Source of the DNA: CAZPQN01 sp964588795
Lineage (GTDB): Bacteria; Fidelibacterota; UBA2242
Reading direction: 5' to 3'
Length of the DNA stretch: 64,000 bases
Assembly: GCA_964588795.1 (NCBI GenBank)
Contig: CAZPQN010000008.1
Location: forward strand, 14,953-78,952
Both the position numbers and the translations under genes were made by a program. Positions 44,262 to 53,620 of the stretch are shown here, in pieces. Below the pieces are notes generated by a model. It worked only from the letters and a program-made list of their open reading frames with translations. It had not been told where the DNA came from and did not search any database. Numbering within the stretch: the first letter of the stretch is position 1; every line of letters starts with the position of its first letter.

Positions 44262-44288
44262 AAGGGACAGCTAGGCTGTCCCTTTTTT
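44262..44288 (+). terminator. Rho-independent terminator of the sigma-factor operon
   Basis: GGGACAGC (44264-44271) pairs with GCTGTCCC (44275-44282) around the loop TAG, extended by two A-T pairs, and runs into six T. It ends the plus-strand operon and overlaps the last codons and stop of the convergent gene at 44271. Confidence 0.85.
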
Positions 44289-44825
44289 ATTTGCGGCTTG
44301 CGGATATTCCCTGATCTGGGCTTTATAGAGAGTCCGCAGATTAAGAAAAAACGGGTGATAAAGTTCCGACCTGAAATCAGGGAATGCCCAAGGGTAGGGC
44401 AGGAAGCGCCCTTTTTCGTAGTGCAAGGCCAGATCAGCGTAAATTCCATGGGCCAGGTAAATTTTATGGATGCCATACTTTGCCGAAGCCAGTACCACTT
44501 TATCAAAATCAACATAACCGACATCTAAGTTGACGCGACGCTGACCTTCGACGGCAAGATCGATTTCAATCTGGTTAGTGCGGATTTTCGAGGGCGCCAG
44601 ATCGTCGGGTAGTCGTAAGGGTTGAAAGGCCAACAAGCGACGCCAGATCGGCCTCCCCATTTCCGCGTGGTAATAATCTGTCACATCAAATGAAAAATCA
44701 GCACTGATCAAGTCGGTAGCGCCAAACTGTTTTTCCAATAAGGTACAAGCGCGACGCAATCGGTCGGGATCAGAGAATAGAGCCGCGACAAAGAATTTGA
44801 CTGGTTTGGGAGAAATCGTTTGCAT
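44271..44825 (-). CDS. DUF4416 family protein
   Basis: A 184-residue protein of the uncharacterised DUF4416 family. Typical features are KPVKFFVAALFSD at the start, SADFSFDVTDYYHAEMG, the block VNLDVGYVDFDKVVLAS and AHGIYADLALHYEKG followed by YPWAFPDFRSE. No catalytic role is known. The reading frame ends with KKGTA encoded by bases that also form the convergent terminator. The start at ATG 44825 faces the divergent gene at 45027 across 201 bases in which I see nothing specific. Confidence 0.85.
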   Translation of the reverse strand: MQTISPKPVKFFVAALFSDPDRLRRACTLLEKQFGATDLISADFSFDVTDYYHAEMGRPIWRRLLAFQPLRLPDDLAPSKIRTNQIEIDLAVEGQRRVNLDVGYVDFDKVVLASAKYGIHKIYLAHGIYADLALHYEKGRFLPYPWAFPDFRSELYHPFFLNLRTLYKAQIREYPQAANKKGTA

Positions 44826-45026
44826 GTTATATTCTGAGATTCGTTTACGGATGCAAATTTCGTTTATTGGGGATCAATATCAAAAAGGGTTGTCAAGCGA
44901 AGTCGGAGAAGTCTGGTATGGTTGTTTTAAACCAATTGCCTCTTTGCCGGAAAAATCTTTATATTCCTGCGCAGTAAAAGTATCATATGAATAAACCGGC
45001 TGATAGTAAAATCAATTGACGGAAAT

Positions 45027-45872
45027 ATGGGAAAGTCCCGCACCACCTGGATCAAAGTCTTCATCTTTACCATCTTGGCGGGGATAATTTTATATTGGGG
45101 CTTTCAGCAAATTCAGGCCCGTCTACCGCGTAAACTCGTCAGTATCATATTGCCTACCAGGATTAAAGTCATGACTTATGCGATTAATTATGGCAACGGC
45201 AATGACGGGATTCATTCTTTGCCACGGATCGCCAAAGTAATTCGTTCGGAATCACCCCACCTGGTTTGTCTGAACAATGTAGATTACAAAACCAATCGCG
45301 CCATGAACGAAGAGCAGGCGCGCAGGTTGGCGGCTGACCTGGGGATGAATTTTACATTCGCGCGCAACAGCAGTCTGGACGGAGGTTGGACGGGGAATGC
45401 CATTCTGTCGGAATTCCCGATAGAATTTGCCGAAAATAAAATCTATAAGGAAGGATACAGCCGCGAAACTAAAAGCCTCCTGCATATCATTATTCGCAAA
45501 GGCGAACGGCGCTTGCACTTTTTTGGTACCGAACTGAGCGCCGATTCCCTGCGAAGCGCCAATCAGATCAAGGAGCTGTTGGATTTCGTTTTTGACTGGG
45601 GCAGTGAGGATCCGATCATTATCTGTGGTAATTTTAATTTAAGGCCGACTCATCGTCGGATACATGAAATGGCCTATTATTTCAATGATGTCGGACTGTA
45701 TTTAAGGGATAAACCTGCAACCTGGCCGGCTCAAAATCCACAGACTCGCTATGATTACATCTTCATTAACAAATTATTATTGCCAGTCGCCATTTCTATT
45801 CCAGATAACGAGCTGACGCAACTGGCCTCGACTCATCTGCCGGTTGTCGCCCAGTTAAAATTTGTGGAATAA
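45027..45872 (+). CDS. EEP-fold (endonuclease/exonuclease/phosphatase) protein with altered active site
   Basis: A 281-residue protein with one N-terminal membrane segment (about 10-25) and an exonuclease-endonuclease-phosphatase fold from about 45. The order of strands is that of the family, for example IKVMTY, HLVCLNNVD, GGWTGNAILSEFPI, HFFGTEL, GNFNLRP, RYDYIF and STHLPVVA. Several catalytic positions differ from active members: Asn84 where the metal-binding Glu is expected, Glu169 for the His of GTHL, Asn202 for the Asp of GDFN and Thr269 for the Asp of SDH. Only D243 and H270 look normal. It is probably a catalytically dead binding protein at the outer face of the membrane; an unusual active site is the alternative. 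Confidence 0.75.
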   Translation: MGKSRTTWIKVFIFTILAGIILYWGFQQIQARLPRKLVSIILPTRIKVMTYAINYGNGNDGIHSLPRIAKVIRSESPHLVCLNNVDYKTNRAMNEEQARRLAADLGMNFTFARNSSLDGGWTGNAILSEFPIEFAENKIYKEGYSRETKSLLHIIIRKGERRLHFFGTELSADSLRSANQIKELLDFVFDWGSEDPIIICGNFNLRPTHRRIHEMAYYFNDVGLYLRDKPATWPAQNPQTRYDYIFINKLLLPVAISIPDNELTQLASTHLPVVAQLKFVE

Positions 45873-45906
45873 ATATTTTTTATTGATAAATCAAGGAGAT
45901 TCGAGT

Positions 45907-47445
45907 ATGCAATATGGTTTTTTAAACCAATTAGGAATTAGAGAAATTAATCCCGGTGCCACAACAGGCGGGGCAGATGGCTGGTTAAAAACGCGCGGCA
46001 AAGAGCTTATTAGCGTTTCACCGATTGATGGAAAGCCGATTGCGAAAGTGACTCAGGCCAGTCGTGAAGATTATGAAATTGTAATTGAAAAAGCGCGTCG
46101 GGCTTTTCTGCAATGGAGTATGTGGCCCGCCCCGCGACGCGGACAGGTCGTGCGGGAAATTGGTGAAATTTTACGCGATCACAAGGAAGCATTGGGACAG
46201 CTGGTGACCCTGGAGATGGGCAAAATTAAGGCCGAAGGATTGGGCGAAGTACAGGAAATGATTGACATCGCGGATTTTTCGGTAGGACAGAGCCGCATGT
46301 TGTACGGCTTATCCATGCATAGTGAGCGTCCGCGCCACCGGATGTACGAACAATGGCATCCATTGGGAGTGGTAGGGGTCATTACGGCTTTCAATTTCCC
46401 CGTGGCGGTCTGGTCATGGAATTCGCTCTTGGCGGCGGTCTGTGGCGATGTGATTGTGTGGAAACCCAGCTCCATCACGCCCCTCACGGCGATCGCAGTT
46501 CAGAATATCATCGCCCCTGTTATCGATAAATATGAAATAGCCGGAGTATTCAATCTGGTAATTGGCAAAGGTTCGGAAGTCGGCGAAGCTATGGCTCAGG
46601 ATCGCCGTATCCCATTGATTAGTATGACCGGTAGTACGGAAATGGGGATCCGGATCGGAGAAGCCGTCGGTAAACGCTTGGGGCGTACAATCCTCGAACT
46701 CGGCGGAAACAACGCCATCATCATCGCTGAGGACGCCGACCTTGATCTGGCTCTGCGCGCAACGCTTTTCGGCGCAGTGGGAACGGCCGGACAACGCTGT
46801 ACATCCACGCGGAGAATTATTATCCAAAACAAGGTGAAAAAGCAGTTCACTGAACGGCTGGTCAAGGCCTACCAGCAGGTAAAAATTGGCAATCCCCTGG
46901 AAGACGGGGTGCTAATGGGGCCGGTAGTTGAACCCGGGGCTATCACAGCGCTTGAAAATGCCATCGCCGAATGCCGAAAAGCTGGCGGACGCCTGCTCTG
47001 CGGTGGGGAACGTTTGACAATTCCCGGTCTCGAGGGTGGCTACTACGTCAGCCCGGCAATAATGGAAGCCAGTAATGATTATCCGATCGTCAAAGAGGAA
47101 ACTTTCGCTCCCCTGCTGTACATAATCAGTTACGAAAATATTGATGAGGCGATTGCCATACAGAACGATGTTCCACAAGGTCTGAGTTCGGCTATTTTTA
47201 CACGTTCCCTGCATCAGGCCGAGCAATTTCTGTCGACCTGCGGGTCCGATTGCGGCATCGCAAACGTCAATATCGGAACGTCGGGGGCTGAAATCGGTGG
47301 TGCGTTCGGGGGCGAAAAAGAAACCGGCGGCGGACGCGAATCAGGTTCGGATGCTTGGAAACAGTATATGCGCCGGCAGACCAATACGATCAACTGGAGC
47401 AAAGACCTACCATTGGCGCAAGGCATTAAATTTGACGTGGATTGA
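45907..47445 (+). CDS. Aldehyde dehydrogenase, ALDH7/alpha-aminoadipic semialdehyde dehydrogenase type
   Basis: An NAD-dependent aldehyde dehydrogenase of 512 residues. The cofactor and active-site motifs are [46 protein letters not shown] with Glu264 and [12 protein letters not shown] with catalytic Cys298. The N-terminal [13 protein letters not shown] and the C-terminal [21 protein letters not shown] match ALDH7/AmaB, which oxidises alpha-aminoadipate semialdehyde in lysine degradation; other substrates are possible. I place the start at ATG 45907 (AAGGAGA at about 45893), not at an upstream ATG at 45862 that overlaps the previous gene. Confidence 0.93.
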   Translation: MQYGFLNQLGIREINPGATTGGADGWLKTRGKELISVSPIDGKPIAKVTQASREDYEIVIEKARRAFLQWSMWPAPRRGQVVREIGEILRDHKEALGQLVTLEMGKIKAEGLGEVQEMIDIADFSVGQSRMLYGLSMHSERPRHRMYEQWHPLGVVGVITAFNFPVAVWSWNSLLAAVCGDVIVWKPSSITPLTAIAVQNIIAPVIDKYEIAGVFNLVIGKGSEVGEAMAQDRRIPLISMTGSTEMGIRIGEAVGKRLGRTILELGGNNAIIIAEDADLDLALRATLFGAVGTAGQRCTSTRRIIIQNKVKKQFTERLVKAYQQVKIGNPLEDGVLMGPVVEPGAITALENAIAECRKAGGRLLCGGERLTIPGLEGGYYVSPAIMEASNDYPIVKEETFAPLLYIISYENIDEAIAIQNDVPQGLSSAIFTRSLHQAEQFLSTCGSDCGIANVNIGTSGAEIGGAFGGEKETGGGRESGSDAWKQYMRRQTNTINWSKDLPLAQGIKFDVD

Positions 47446-47530
47446 CAATAACTGATTGCACATTATCTATATTGCATGGTGAGTAAGCAATCCCGTCGGG
47501 CAGTTTGGTATGCTGGAATCAGTTAAGACC

Positions 47531-48244
47531 ATGACGAGCGGCGTATTATACCTCGTTGCCACACCGATCGGGAATCTTGGCGATATCACGTTGCGCGCCT
47601 TAGAAATACTGAAAACCGTGGATCTGATAGCCGCGGAAGACACCCGCCGCACGACTATTTTGTTGCACCATTATAATATCAAGAAATCCTTGATCAGTTA
47701 TTATGAAGAGATTGAGGAACGTCGGAGTGGAGAGTTATTAGTTAACTTATTAAATGGCAATAAGATCGCTCTGGTTACGGATGCCGGAACTCCGCTGTTG
47801 AGTGACCCGGGCTACCGTCTCGTCGAAAAGGCTATCCGACAGGGTGTCCGCGTCGAAGCCATTCCCGGAGCGTCCGCCATATTAACCGCCTTGAGTGCTT
47901 CGGGATTAGCCACCGACCGTTTCGTGTTTGAAGGCTTTCTGCCCCGGAAAAAGGGACGTCAGACGAGGTTGAGGGAACTGGCCTGCGAACCGCGGACGAT
48001 TGTACTGTTCGAAGCCGCCAACCGCTTGCTCAAAACCCTGCAAGAATTGGTCGAATATTTCGGTGACCGGCAGGCAGTCTGTGCGCGGGAGTTGACTAAA
48101 ATTCATGAAGAATATCGCCGCGGGAAGCTGAGCGATATTTTGGCGTACTACTCAAAAAAAACTCCTAAGGGTGAGATTGTGATTGTTATGGCAGGGAAAT
48201 CCAAAACCACACTGATTAATCCTAAGTTCTCTCAAGTTAAATGA
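47531..48244 (+). CDS. rsmI: 16S rRNA (cytidine1402-2'-O)-methyltransferase
   Basis: Methylates the ribose of C1402 in the 16S rRNA decoding site. The 237 residues from ATG 47531 begin with GVLYLVATPIGNLGDITLRAL, the family opening, and contain AAEDTRRT, ALVTDAGTPLLSDPGYRLV and the SAM-binding region IPGASAILTALSASGLATD. The C-terminal LTKIHEEYRRGKLSDI is also standard. ATG 47510 would add seven residues and is an alternative start. Its end overlaps the start of the DUF362 gene by four bases. Confidence 0.95.
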   Translation: MTSGVLYLVATPIGNLGDITLRALEILKTVDLIAAEDTRRTTILLHHYNIKKSLISYYEEIEERRSGELLVNLLNGNKIALVTDAGTPLLSDPGYRLVEKAIRQGVRVEAIPGASAILTALSASGLATDRFVFEGFLPRKKGRQTRLRELACEPRTIVLFEAANRLLKTLQELVEYFGDRQAVCARELTKIHEEYRRGKLSDILAYYSKKTPKGEIVIVMAGKSKTTLINPKFSQVK

Positions 48245-49428
48245 ATAGTTCAAGTTCGTCACGCCAGACCACCGTCGCACTTGTCAGATGCTCGAGTTAT
48301 GAAAATAACGAAGTTGAGCAAGTAGTCAGACGGGGTATTGATCTGTTGGGAGGAGTGCGGCAATTCGCGCGGTACGGTGAAAAAATACTGCTGAAACCGA
48401 ATTTGCTGAACGCCCGTCGTCCAGAGTTAAATGTAACCACGCATCCCGCAGTTATCCGAGCGGTTGCTCAGACGTTAAAGGATGCAGGGATAGCAGTTAG
48501 TATCGGTGATTCCCCTTCCCGGGGGCGCCTGGAGGAGATCTACCGAATTACAGGAGTCAGGGATTTAGCCGCGGAACTGAATCTGATAATTGCCGATTTT
48601 GATCACGGAAAAACAGTCTCATTCCCTGACGGGCGGCAAAACAAACAATTTTTTATTGCGGAAGGTGTATTGGCGGCAGATGGTCTGATCAATCTACCAA
48701 AATTCAAGACTCATCACCTGACCCGCCTGACCGCAGCGGTCAAGAATCTGTACGGCTGCATACCTGGTCTGAATAAGCTGGAGTTTCATGTTCGTCTGCC
48801 CAGCGTCGAAGAATTTTCAAGGCTACTGGTGGATTTGAGCGCTTACTTAAAACCACGCCTCACTATTCTCGATGCGATTGAAGCGATGGAAGGTAACGGA
48901 CCGGGTAGTGGTACGACTCGGAAAATGAATCTGATTGCGCTTTCTGTTGATCCTGTGGCGCTGGATTCGGTCATGTGCCACCTGGTTGATTTGTCGCCGG
49001 AAATGGTCAGGACAAACTATTATGGCGAGCAATTCGGTTTAGGAATCAGTGACCTGAGCCGTATTCGACTAATTGGAGATGCCGCGGAGGAGTTTATTCT
49101 CCCCGATTTCGATGTTCAGCGGGCGCCTACGATGCGGTTCAATTTAGCCTGGCGTTATCGGTTTTTAAAAAATTTCATTTCGCCCCGACCGGTGATTGAC
49201 GATGACAAATGTCGCAAATGCGGCGATTGCGTAAACCAGTGTCCTCTGCAACCGAAAGCACTGCGGTGGTCAGATGAGGGAAAAAGTCGACCACCAGTCT
49301 ACGATTATTCGACTTGTATTCGTTGTTTTTGCTGTCAGGAAGTCTGTCCCCATTCAGCCATTACGGTTGAGACGCCGCTGACCCTCAGATTGCTTGAATT
49401 CTTTTATCGCGTTTTCACCCGGAGTTGA
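48241..49428 (+). CDS. DUF362 domain protein with C-terminal 2x[4Fe-4S] ferredoxin domain
   Basis: A 395-residue cytoplasmic iron-sulfur protein. The DUF362 part (about 10-290) has KILLKPNLLNARRPE, THPAVIRAVAQTLKDAG, INLPKFKTHHLTRLTAAVKN and a glycine-rich AMEGNGPGSG. The C-terminal dicluster ferredoxin has CRKCGDCVNQCP and CIRCFCCQEVCP, with all eight cysteines. Reaction unknown; relatives are thought to act in redox maturation or transfer. It is coupled to rsmI by a four-base overlap and to the small membrane protein gene that starts one base after its stop. Confidence 0.92.
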   Translation: MNSSSSSRQTTVALVRCSSYENNEVEQVVRRGIDLLGGVRQFARYGEKILLKPNLLNARRPELNVTTHPAVIRAVAQTLKDAGIAVSIGDSPSRGRLEEIYRITGVRDLAAELNLIIADFDHGKTVSFPDGRQNKQFFIAEGVLAADGLINLPKFKTHHLTRLTAAVKNLYGCIPGLNKLEFHVRLPSVEEFSRLLVDLSAYLKPRLTILDAIEAMEGNGPGSGTTRKMNLIALSVDPVALDSVMCHLVDLSPEMVRTNYYGEQFGLGISDLSRIRLIGDAAEEFILPDFDVQRAPTMRFNLAWRYRFLKNFISPRPVIDDDKCRKCGDCVNQCPLQPKALRWSDEGKSRPPVYDYSTCIRCFCCQEVCPHSAITVETPLTLRLLEFFYRVFTRS

Positions 49429-49429
49429 C

Positions 49430-49807
49430 ATGTACGTTAAGTTTTATTTAGGGACTTCGGTGATAATGCTGGTTCTGGCCTTTATTCTGTACTATCAGGG
49501 CCGCTGGGCTCAAAGCCTCCTGCGCAGTATTGCCAGACATGATCTTTTTTTCATCCCCGGAGTGTTTGAAATCGCTTTGGCCCTTGGTACTTTGTATTAT
49601 CGGAGTTCTGCCTTTTTAAAATGGTTTCCCTATCTGACCGGGCTGTTACTTTTTGCCGACGGAATACTTTACGTGGCGGCATCGCATCGACTAAAAGACA
49701 ACTTTGTTCTATTTATCGAGGGTGAGCCGCGACAGCTCCGGCCCTTTGCGATCATCACCTTTTTATTAGCGTTTGGTTATTTTTTTTCCGGTTTTAAATT
49801 AAAGTGA
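49430..49807 (+). CDS. Small membrane protein of unknown function
   Basis: A 125-residue protein with about four hydrophobic segments: FYLGTSVIMLVLAFILYYQG, IPGVFEIALALGTLYY, a segment around YLTGLLLFADGILYVAA and a last segment around FAIITFLLAFGYFF. I do not recognise the family. GGAG at 49421-49424 precedes ATG 49430, one base beyond the DUF362 stop, so the start is well supported. The next gene begins 20 bases later on the same strand. Confidence 0.75.
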   Translation: MYVKFYLGTSVIMLVLAFILYYQGRWAQSLLRSIARHDLFFIPGVFEIALALGTLYYRSSAFLKWFPYLTGLLLFADGILYVAASHRLKDNFVLFIEGEPRQLRPFAIITFLLAFGYFFSGFKLK

Positions 49808-49827
49808 CTTTTTTCGGAGATTTCGCG

Positions 49828-50694
49828 ATGCGCATAAGCAAATGGTTACGGATCGGTTTGCCCTTCTTAGGTTTTATACTGCTGGTCAATTGCGAAAGGC
49901 GGCACCTCATCCTACAGCCGACTAAAGACGATGGTAGTTGGTTTGTACTCTCAGAACGCAACTTACCTACCCGACCTCAACACCTGCATCATGCCCGGCG
50001 TTACGGACGTCGGGTTTGTGGTTTTAATTATTTTGTCCTTAAAGGGATTGATAAAGTACAGGCGACGGCCCCGGACGGGGGAGGTTATTTCACCGGCAAG
50101 GACGCCAAACCGACTGAGTCACCGATCGGCTATGAACTGCAGCTGTTTGGGAAACCCCTGCTGGCTCCGCCACGCTCAACCAGCTACTGCAGTGGGGCGA
50201 CGTATGGCGCCTTTATCGAAGCTATGAATCTGCTCTATCCCGGTGGTGAAGATAGTTTGAAGTTCGATCAGTACGAAGCCTTGCGCATGCAGGAAATTGA
50301 CGGCGGACGGCGTGAAGATGGCATCAAGTTCTGGGGCCACTGGAACGCGGATGGCTTCGGTAACCATTTTGCCTTGTGGCAATATTCAGGAATGGGTCGC
50401 GAAATCAAACCAGCTAACGCCCGTCCAGGCGATTTTCTCAATATTTCCTGGAAAAAGGGTGGCGGACATTCAGTGATCTTTCTCGGTTGGTACAAATCTA
50501 AAAAAGGGGAAAAATCTTTAGTTTACTGGTCAAGCCAGAAAGCCACCAACGGCTATGGTGATCAGGTGATACCACTAGAACGTATAGCCAATATCAAGAT
50601 TATCCGCCTGACAAACCCCGAAAAAGTCTTTAGTTTTAATCCGGGGACCCTGGTTACTACTCGTGTTCCCGGTGACGTGATTAATTTTAAATAG
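49828..50694 (+). CDS. Lipoprotein with NlpC/P60- or CHAP-like papain fold
   Basis: A 288-residue exported protein with an N-terminal hydrophobic stretch ending LVNC (possible lipid Cys22, although Asn before the Cys is unusual). The likely catalytic Cys121 lies in STSYCSGATYGAF and the His214 in KKGGGHSVIFLGWY, the order of a papain-like cell-wall hydrolase; NARPGDFLNISW just before it is the typical lead-in of CHAP and NlpC/P60 domains. Substrate unknown, peptidoglycan being the obvious candidate. GGAG lies upstream of ATG 49828. Confidence 0.7.
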   Translation: MRISKWLRIGLPFLGFILLVNCERRHLILQPTKDDGSWFVLSERNLPTRPQHLHHARRYGRRVCGFNYFVLKGIDKVQATAPDGGGYFTGKDAKPTESPIGYELQLFGKPLLAPPRSTSYCSGATYGAFIEAMNLLYPGGEDSLKFDQYEALRMQEIDGGRREDGIKFWGHWNADGFGNHFALWQYSGMGREIKPANARPGDFLNISWKKGGGHSVIFLGWYKSKKGEKSLVYWSSQKATNGYGDQVIPLERIANIKIIRLTNPEKVFSFNPGTLVTTRVPGDVINFK

Positions 50695-50709
50695 AGGACT
50701 CGATTATTT

Positions 50710-51618
50710 ATGAAGCGAATTTCGTCTTGCCTTATCATTTTGGTTATGATGTATGGTGCAGTTCAAGGTCAGATCCTTGCCCGTGACAAGTACGCTAAAA
50801 AATATATCAAACAAGCCAATCTGATTTATCTGCCGCTGAAGTCCGCCCCATTTCCGCATCCCATGCGTGCTGAAGGATATACTTATCACGATCAGTTTTT
50901 CCCGCCCGCACAACATTACCAGGATAATACCGTGCTGGTCATTTTCCCGAATTATTATCGAATTGCCGAAAAGGTTGACCTGATCTTTTTCTTTCATGGC
51001 TGGTGGAACAATATTGACAGCACTATTCAGACCTTTAACATTCTTGAACAATTCCTGCTGACTAAAAAAAATGCCTGGATTATCGTACCAGAAGTCGCCC
51101 GCAAGGCTCCTGACTCATTTGGCGGAAAGTTGGAAGACCCGCAGGGTTTTAAAAACCTGGTTAAAGATGTTTTGGATTTCATGCTCAGAGTCGGTCTGAT
51201 AGAAAATACCGAAGTCGGCGACATCATCCTCGCCGGTCATAGCGGTGCTTATCAGGTCATTTCAGCCATCCTCGCTCAGGGAGGTTTAACGAATCAGGTT
51301 AAAGAAGTGTATCTATTCGACGCACTGTACGGACAAACGGAGCGATTCCTGACCTGGATTGAGAAATCCAATGGCAAACTGATCAATATCTATACAAAGG
51401 ATGGCGGGACAAAATCCGAAACCGAAAGGCTTATGGCCACTTTAAACGAAAAAAAGATCGGATTTTTAAAGGTCTCAGAAGAACAGCTGAATGTTGATGG
51501 ATTGAAAAATAACCGCTTGATATTCATTAATTCCCAATTGGGACACAATGAAGTGATCCATAAAAACAACAATTTGTACCGTTTTCTGGACGCCAGTATC
51601 CTGAAATCCGTCAATTGA
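50710..51618 (+). CDS. Secreted alpha/beta hydrolase
   Basis: A 302-residue exported protein with signal peptide (MKRISSCLIILVMMYGAVQG). The fold is that of an alpha/beta hydrolase: oxyanion-site HGWWNN with His96, nucleophile Ser178 in GHSGAYQ, an acid likely after the strand VYLFDALYG, and His279 in QLGHNEV. The pattern suggests an esterase or acyl hydrolase acting outside the cytoplasm. It follows the papain-fold lipoprotein after 15 bases, so the two may be co-expressed cell-envelope enzymes. Confidence 0.85.
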   Translation: MKRISSCLIILVMMYGAVQGQILARDKYAKKYIKQANLIYLPLKSAPFPHPMRAEGYTYHDQFFPPAQHYQDNTVLVIFPNYYRIAEKVDLIFFFHGWWNNIDSTIQTFNILEQFLLTKKNAWIIVPEVARKAPDSFGGKLEDPQGFKNLVKDVLDFMLRVGLIENTEVGDIILAGHSGAYQVISAILAQGGLTNQVKEVYLFDALYGQTERFLTWIEKSNGKLINIYTKDGGTKSETERLMATLNEKKIGFLKVSEEQLNVDGLKNNRLIFINSQLGHNEVIHKNNNLYRFLDASILKSVN

Positions 51619-51767
51619 AATAGTTAATAGGCCAGATCGCCAAGCTGATTTGGAATGAAAAATTGATCGCGTTTAAAAACGTATTGACTACGAATTTTTC
51701 TTATTATATATTAAACCTTAGTAACTCAGAAATGAACTACACAAATTAATAGACGAGGAACCGGCTT

Positions 51768-53600
51768 TTGAGGAGCAAGTGGATTGCGATAGGCATTGCG
51801 GTAATTCTAGGATGCAGTGCCGAATCCTGTGCTCACCGAAATCGCCAGGTTAACGAAGTCCCTGCCTGGGCTTACGACGCCGTCTGGTATCAGATTTTCC
51901 CCGAAAGGTTTTACAATGGGGATTCTACCAATGATCCCACACTTGCTTCTCTGCAGGGTACCTGGCCGTACGAGCCGCAAACCGCCTGGAAAATAATGCC
52001 CTGGACTGCCGAGTGGTACAAACTGCAACCATGGGAACAGACTAACAACCGCGGTTTTTATTACAATGCCCAGTTGCGGCGCTATGGCGGCGACTTGCAG
52101 GGAATCATTGACAAACTGGACTACCTACAGGATCTCGGGGTCAATGCGCTATATTTCAATCCGCTTTTTGAATCGGCTTCGGCGCATAAATATGGTGTGA
52201 CGTTCTACCACCATATTGATAATAATTTTGGTCCGGATCCGCGCGGTGATGAAGCGATCTGGAGCCAGGAGAATCCCGCTGACCCGGAAACCTGGCGCTG
52301 GACGGAAGCGGATAAATTATTCCTCAGGTTGATCGAGGAAGCTCATCGCCGGCAGATAAAGGTCGTCATTGATGGCGTATTTAATCATGTCGGCATTCCG
52401 TTCTGGGCATTTCAGGACGTCTTAAAGTACGATCGGGCGAGCAATTATGCCGGTTGGTTTATTATTCATTCTTTCGATGATCCCGGCACCGCCAAGAATG
52501 AATTTGTTTATCAGGGTTGGAACGATATTCCCGATCTGCCGGAAATCAGGGAAAATAAAGACGGCCCACCGCCTGACTTTAAAGCGCATATTGCGGCGAT
52601 TGTCAGGCGCTGGGGTGATCCAAATGATGATGGCGATGCTTCCGACGGCGTCGATGGTTGGCGTTTGGATGTCGCAGAAAAGGTGACCAAAAGTTTCTGG
52701 CGTGAATTCCGGGGCTGGGTCAGGGACATTAATCCGGAGGCGCTTCTGATCGGCGAAATCTGGTGGGAAGATTTTCCCAAGAATAAAATGTTCAATGCAA
52801 GCGAGTGGTTGCGCGGAGATATTTTTGACGGAGTAATGAACTACCGGTTTGCCGATGCGGTTTTAAAGGCCGTTGTTGATGTACCAGGCCTTTCTCCTTC
52901 GCAATTAAATAGCGCATTGGGAGAAATAAGACAACAATATCCGCCGCATGCGCAGTTCATTTCCTGGAATCTGATGAATTCGCATGATACCGAGCGCCTA
53001 GCCTCAATGGTTGCTAATCCCAATCGGTGGCTTGACCATGCCTGCAATTTGCAATATAATCCGGAATTCAACATTGACCGGCCGAACAGAAACCAGATCC
53101 GGATTCAGAAACAAATTCTAGTGTTTCAATACACGTATGTAGGTACTCCTCATATATTTTACGGCGATGAAGTTGGAATGTGGGGTGCTGATGATCCCGA
53201 TTGCCGGAAACCAATGCTCTGGGAAGAATTTACCTATGAACCGGAGCAGGTAACTCCTTTTGGGTATCGCAAATATTCCGTTCCTGTTTCCGCGGACCTG
53301 GAACTAAAAAATTTTTACAAATCTCTGATAAATTTGCGCCAATCTCATCCGGCTTTGCGGCGTGGGAAATATCGGACAGTTCTGACGGATGATAAAAAAA
53401 GGATATTTGTATTCGAGCGCTTAACGCGGGATGAGATCATTCGGGTAGTCCTGAATCTGTCTGATAAATACTGGAATGTCAGTGCCAGTGAGTATCTGAC
53501 ATCGGAACCTCATAAATGGCGATTGGTCTTGAGCGTTAATGATGAAGAAGGTCAGCGCCTGACGCCCCGCTGTGCGCGGGTTTATTTAAAGGAAAAATGA
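51768..53600 (+). CDS. GH13 alpha-amylase family lipoprotein
   Basis: A 610-residue glycoside hydrolase acting on alpha-glucans at the cell surface or in the periplasm. A signal ends in VILGC (lipid Cys16). The (beta/alpha)8 barrel has AVWYQIFPERFYNGD, GVNALYFNPLFES, VVIDGVFNHVG, GWRLDVAEKV with nucleophile Asp301, IGEIWWED with acid/base Glu330 and NSHDTERLAS with Asp407. The insertion near RWGDPNDDGDASDG and the length are close to neopullulanase/cyclomaltodextrinase enzymes. The start is TTG 51768 with GAGGAA upstream. Its stop overlaps a possible ATG of the TonB-dependent receptor gene. Confidence 0.93.
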   Translation: MRSKWIAIGIAVILGCSAESCAHRNRQVNEVPAWAYDAVWYQIFPERFYNGDSTNDPTLASLQGTWPYEPQTAWKIMPWTAEWYKLQPWEQTNNRGFYYNAQLRRYGGDLQGIIDKLDYLQDLGVNALYFNPLFESASAHKYGVTFYHHIDNNFGPDPRGDEAIWSQENPADPETWRWTEADKLFLRLIEEAHRRQIKVVIDGVFNHVGIPFWAFQDVLKYDRASNYAGWFIIHSFDDPGTAKNEFVYQGWNDIPDLPEIRENKDGPPPDFKAHIAAIVRRWGDPNDDGDASDGVDGWRLDVAEKVTKSFWREFRGWVRDINPEALLIGEIWWEDFPKNKMFNASEWLRGDIFDGVMNYRFADAVLKAVVDVPGLSPSQLNSALGEIRQQYPPHAQFISWNLMNSHDTERLASMVANPNRWLDHACNLQYNPEFNIDRPNRNQIRIQKQILVFQYTYVGTPHIFYGDEVGMWGADDPDCRKPMLWEEFTYEPEQVTPFGYRKYSVPVSADLELKNFYKSLINLRQSHPALRRGKYRTVLTDDKKRIFVFERLTRDEIIRVVLNLSDKYWNVSASEYLTSEPHKWRLVLSVNDEEGQRLTPRCARVYLKEK

Positions 53601-53620
53601 GCAATCACGAGAGGTTAGCA

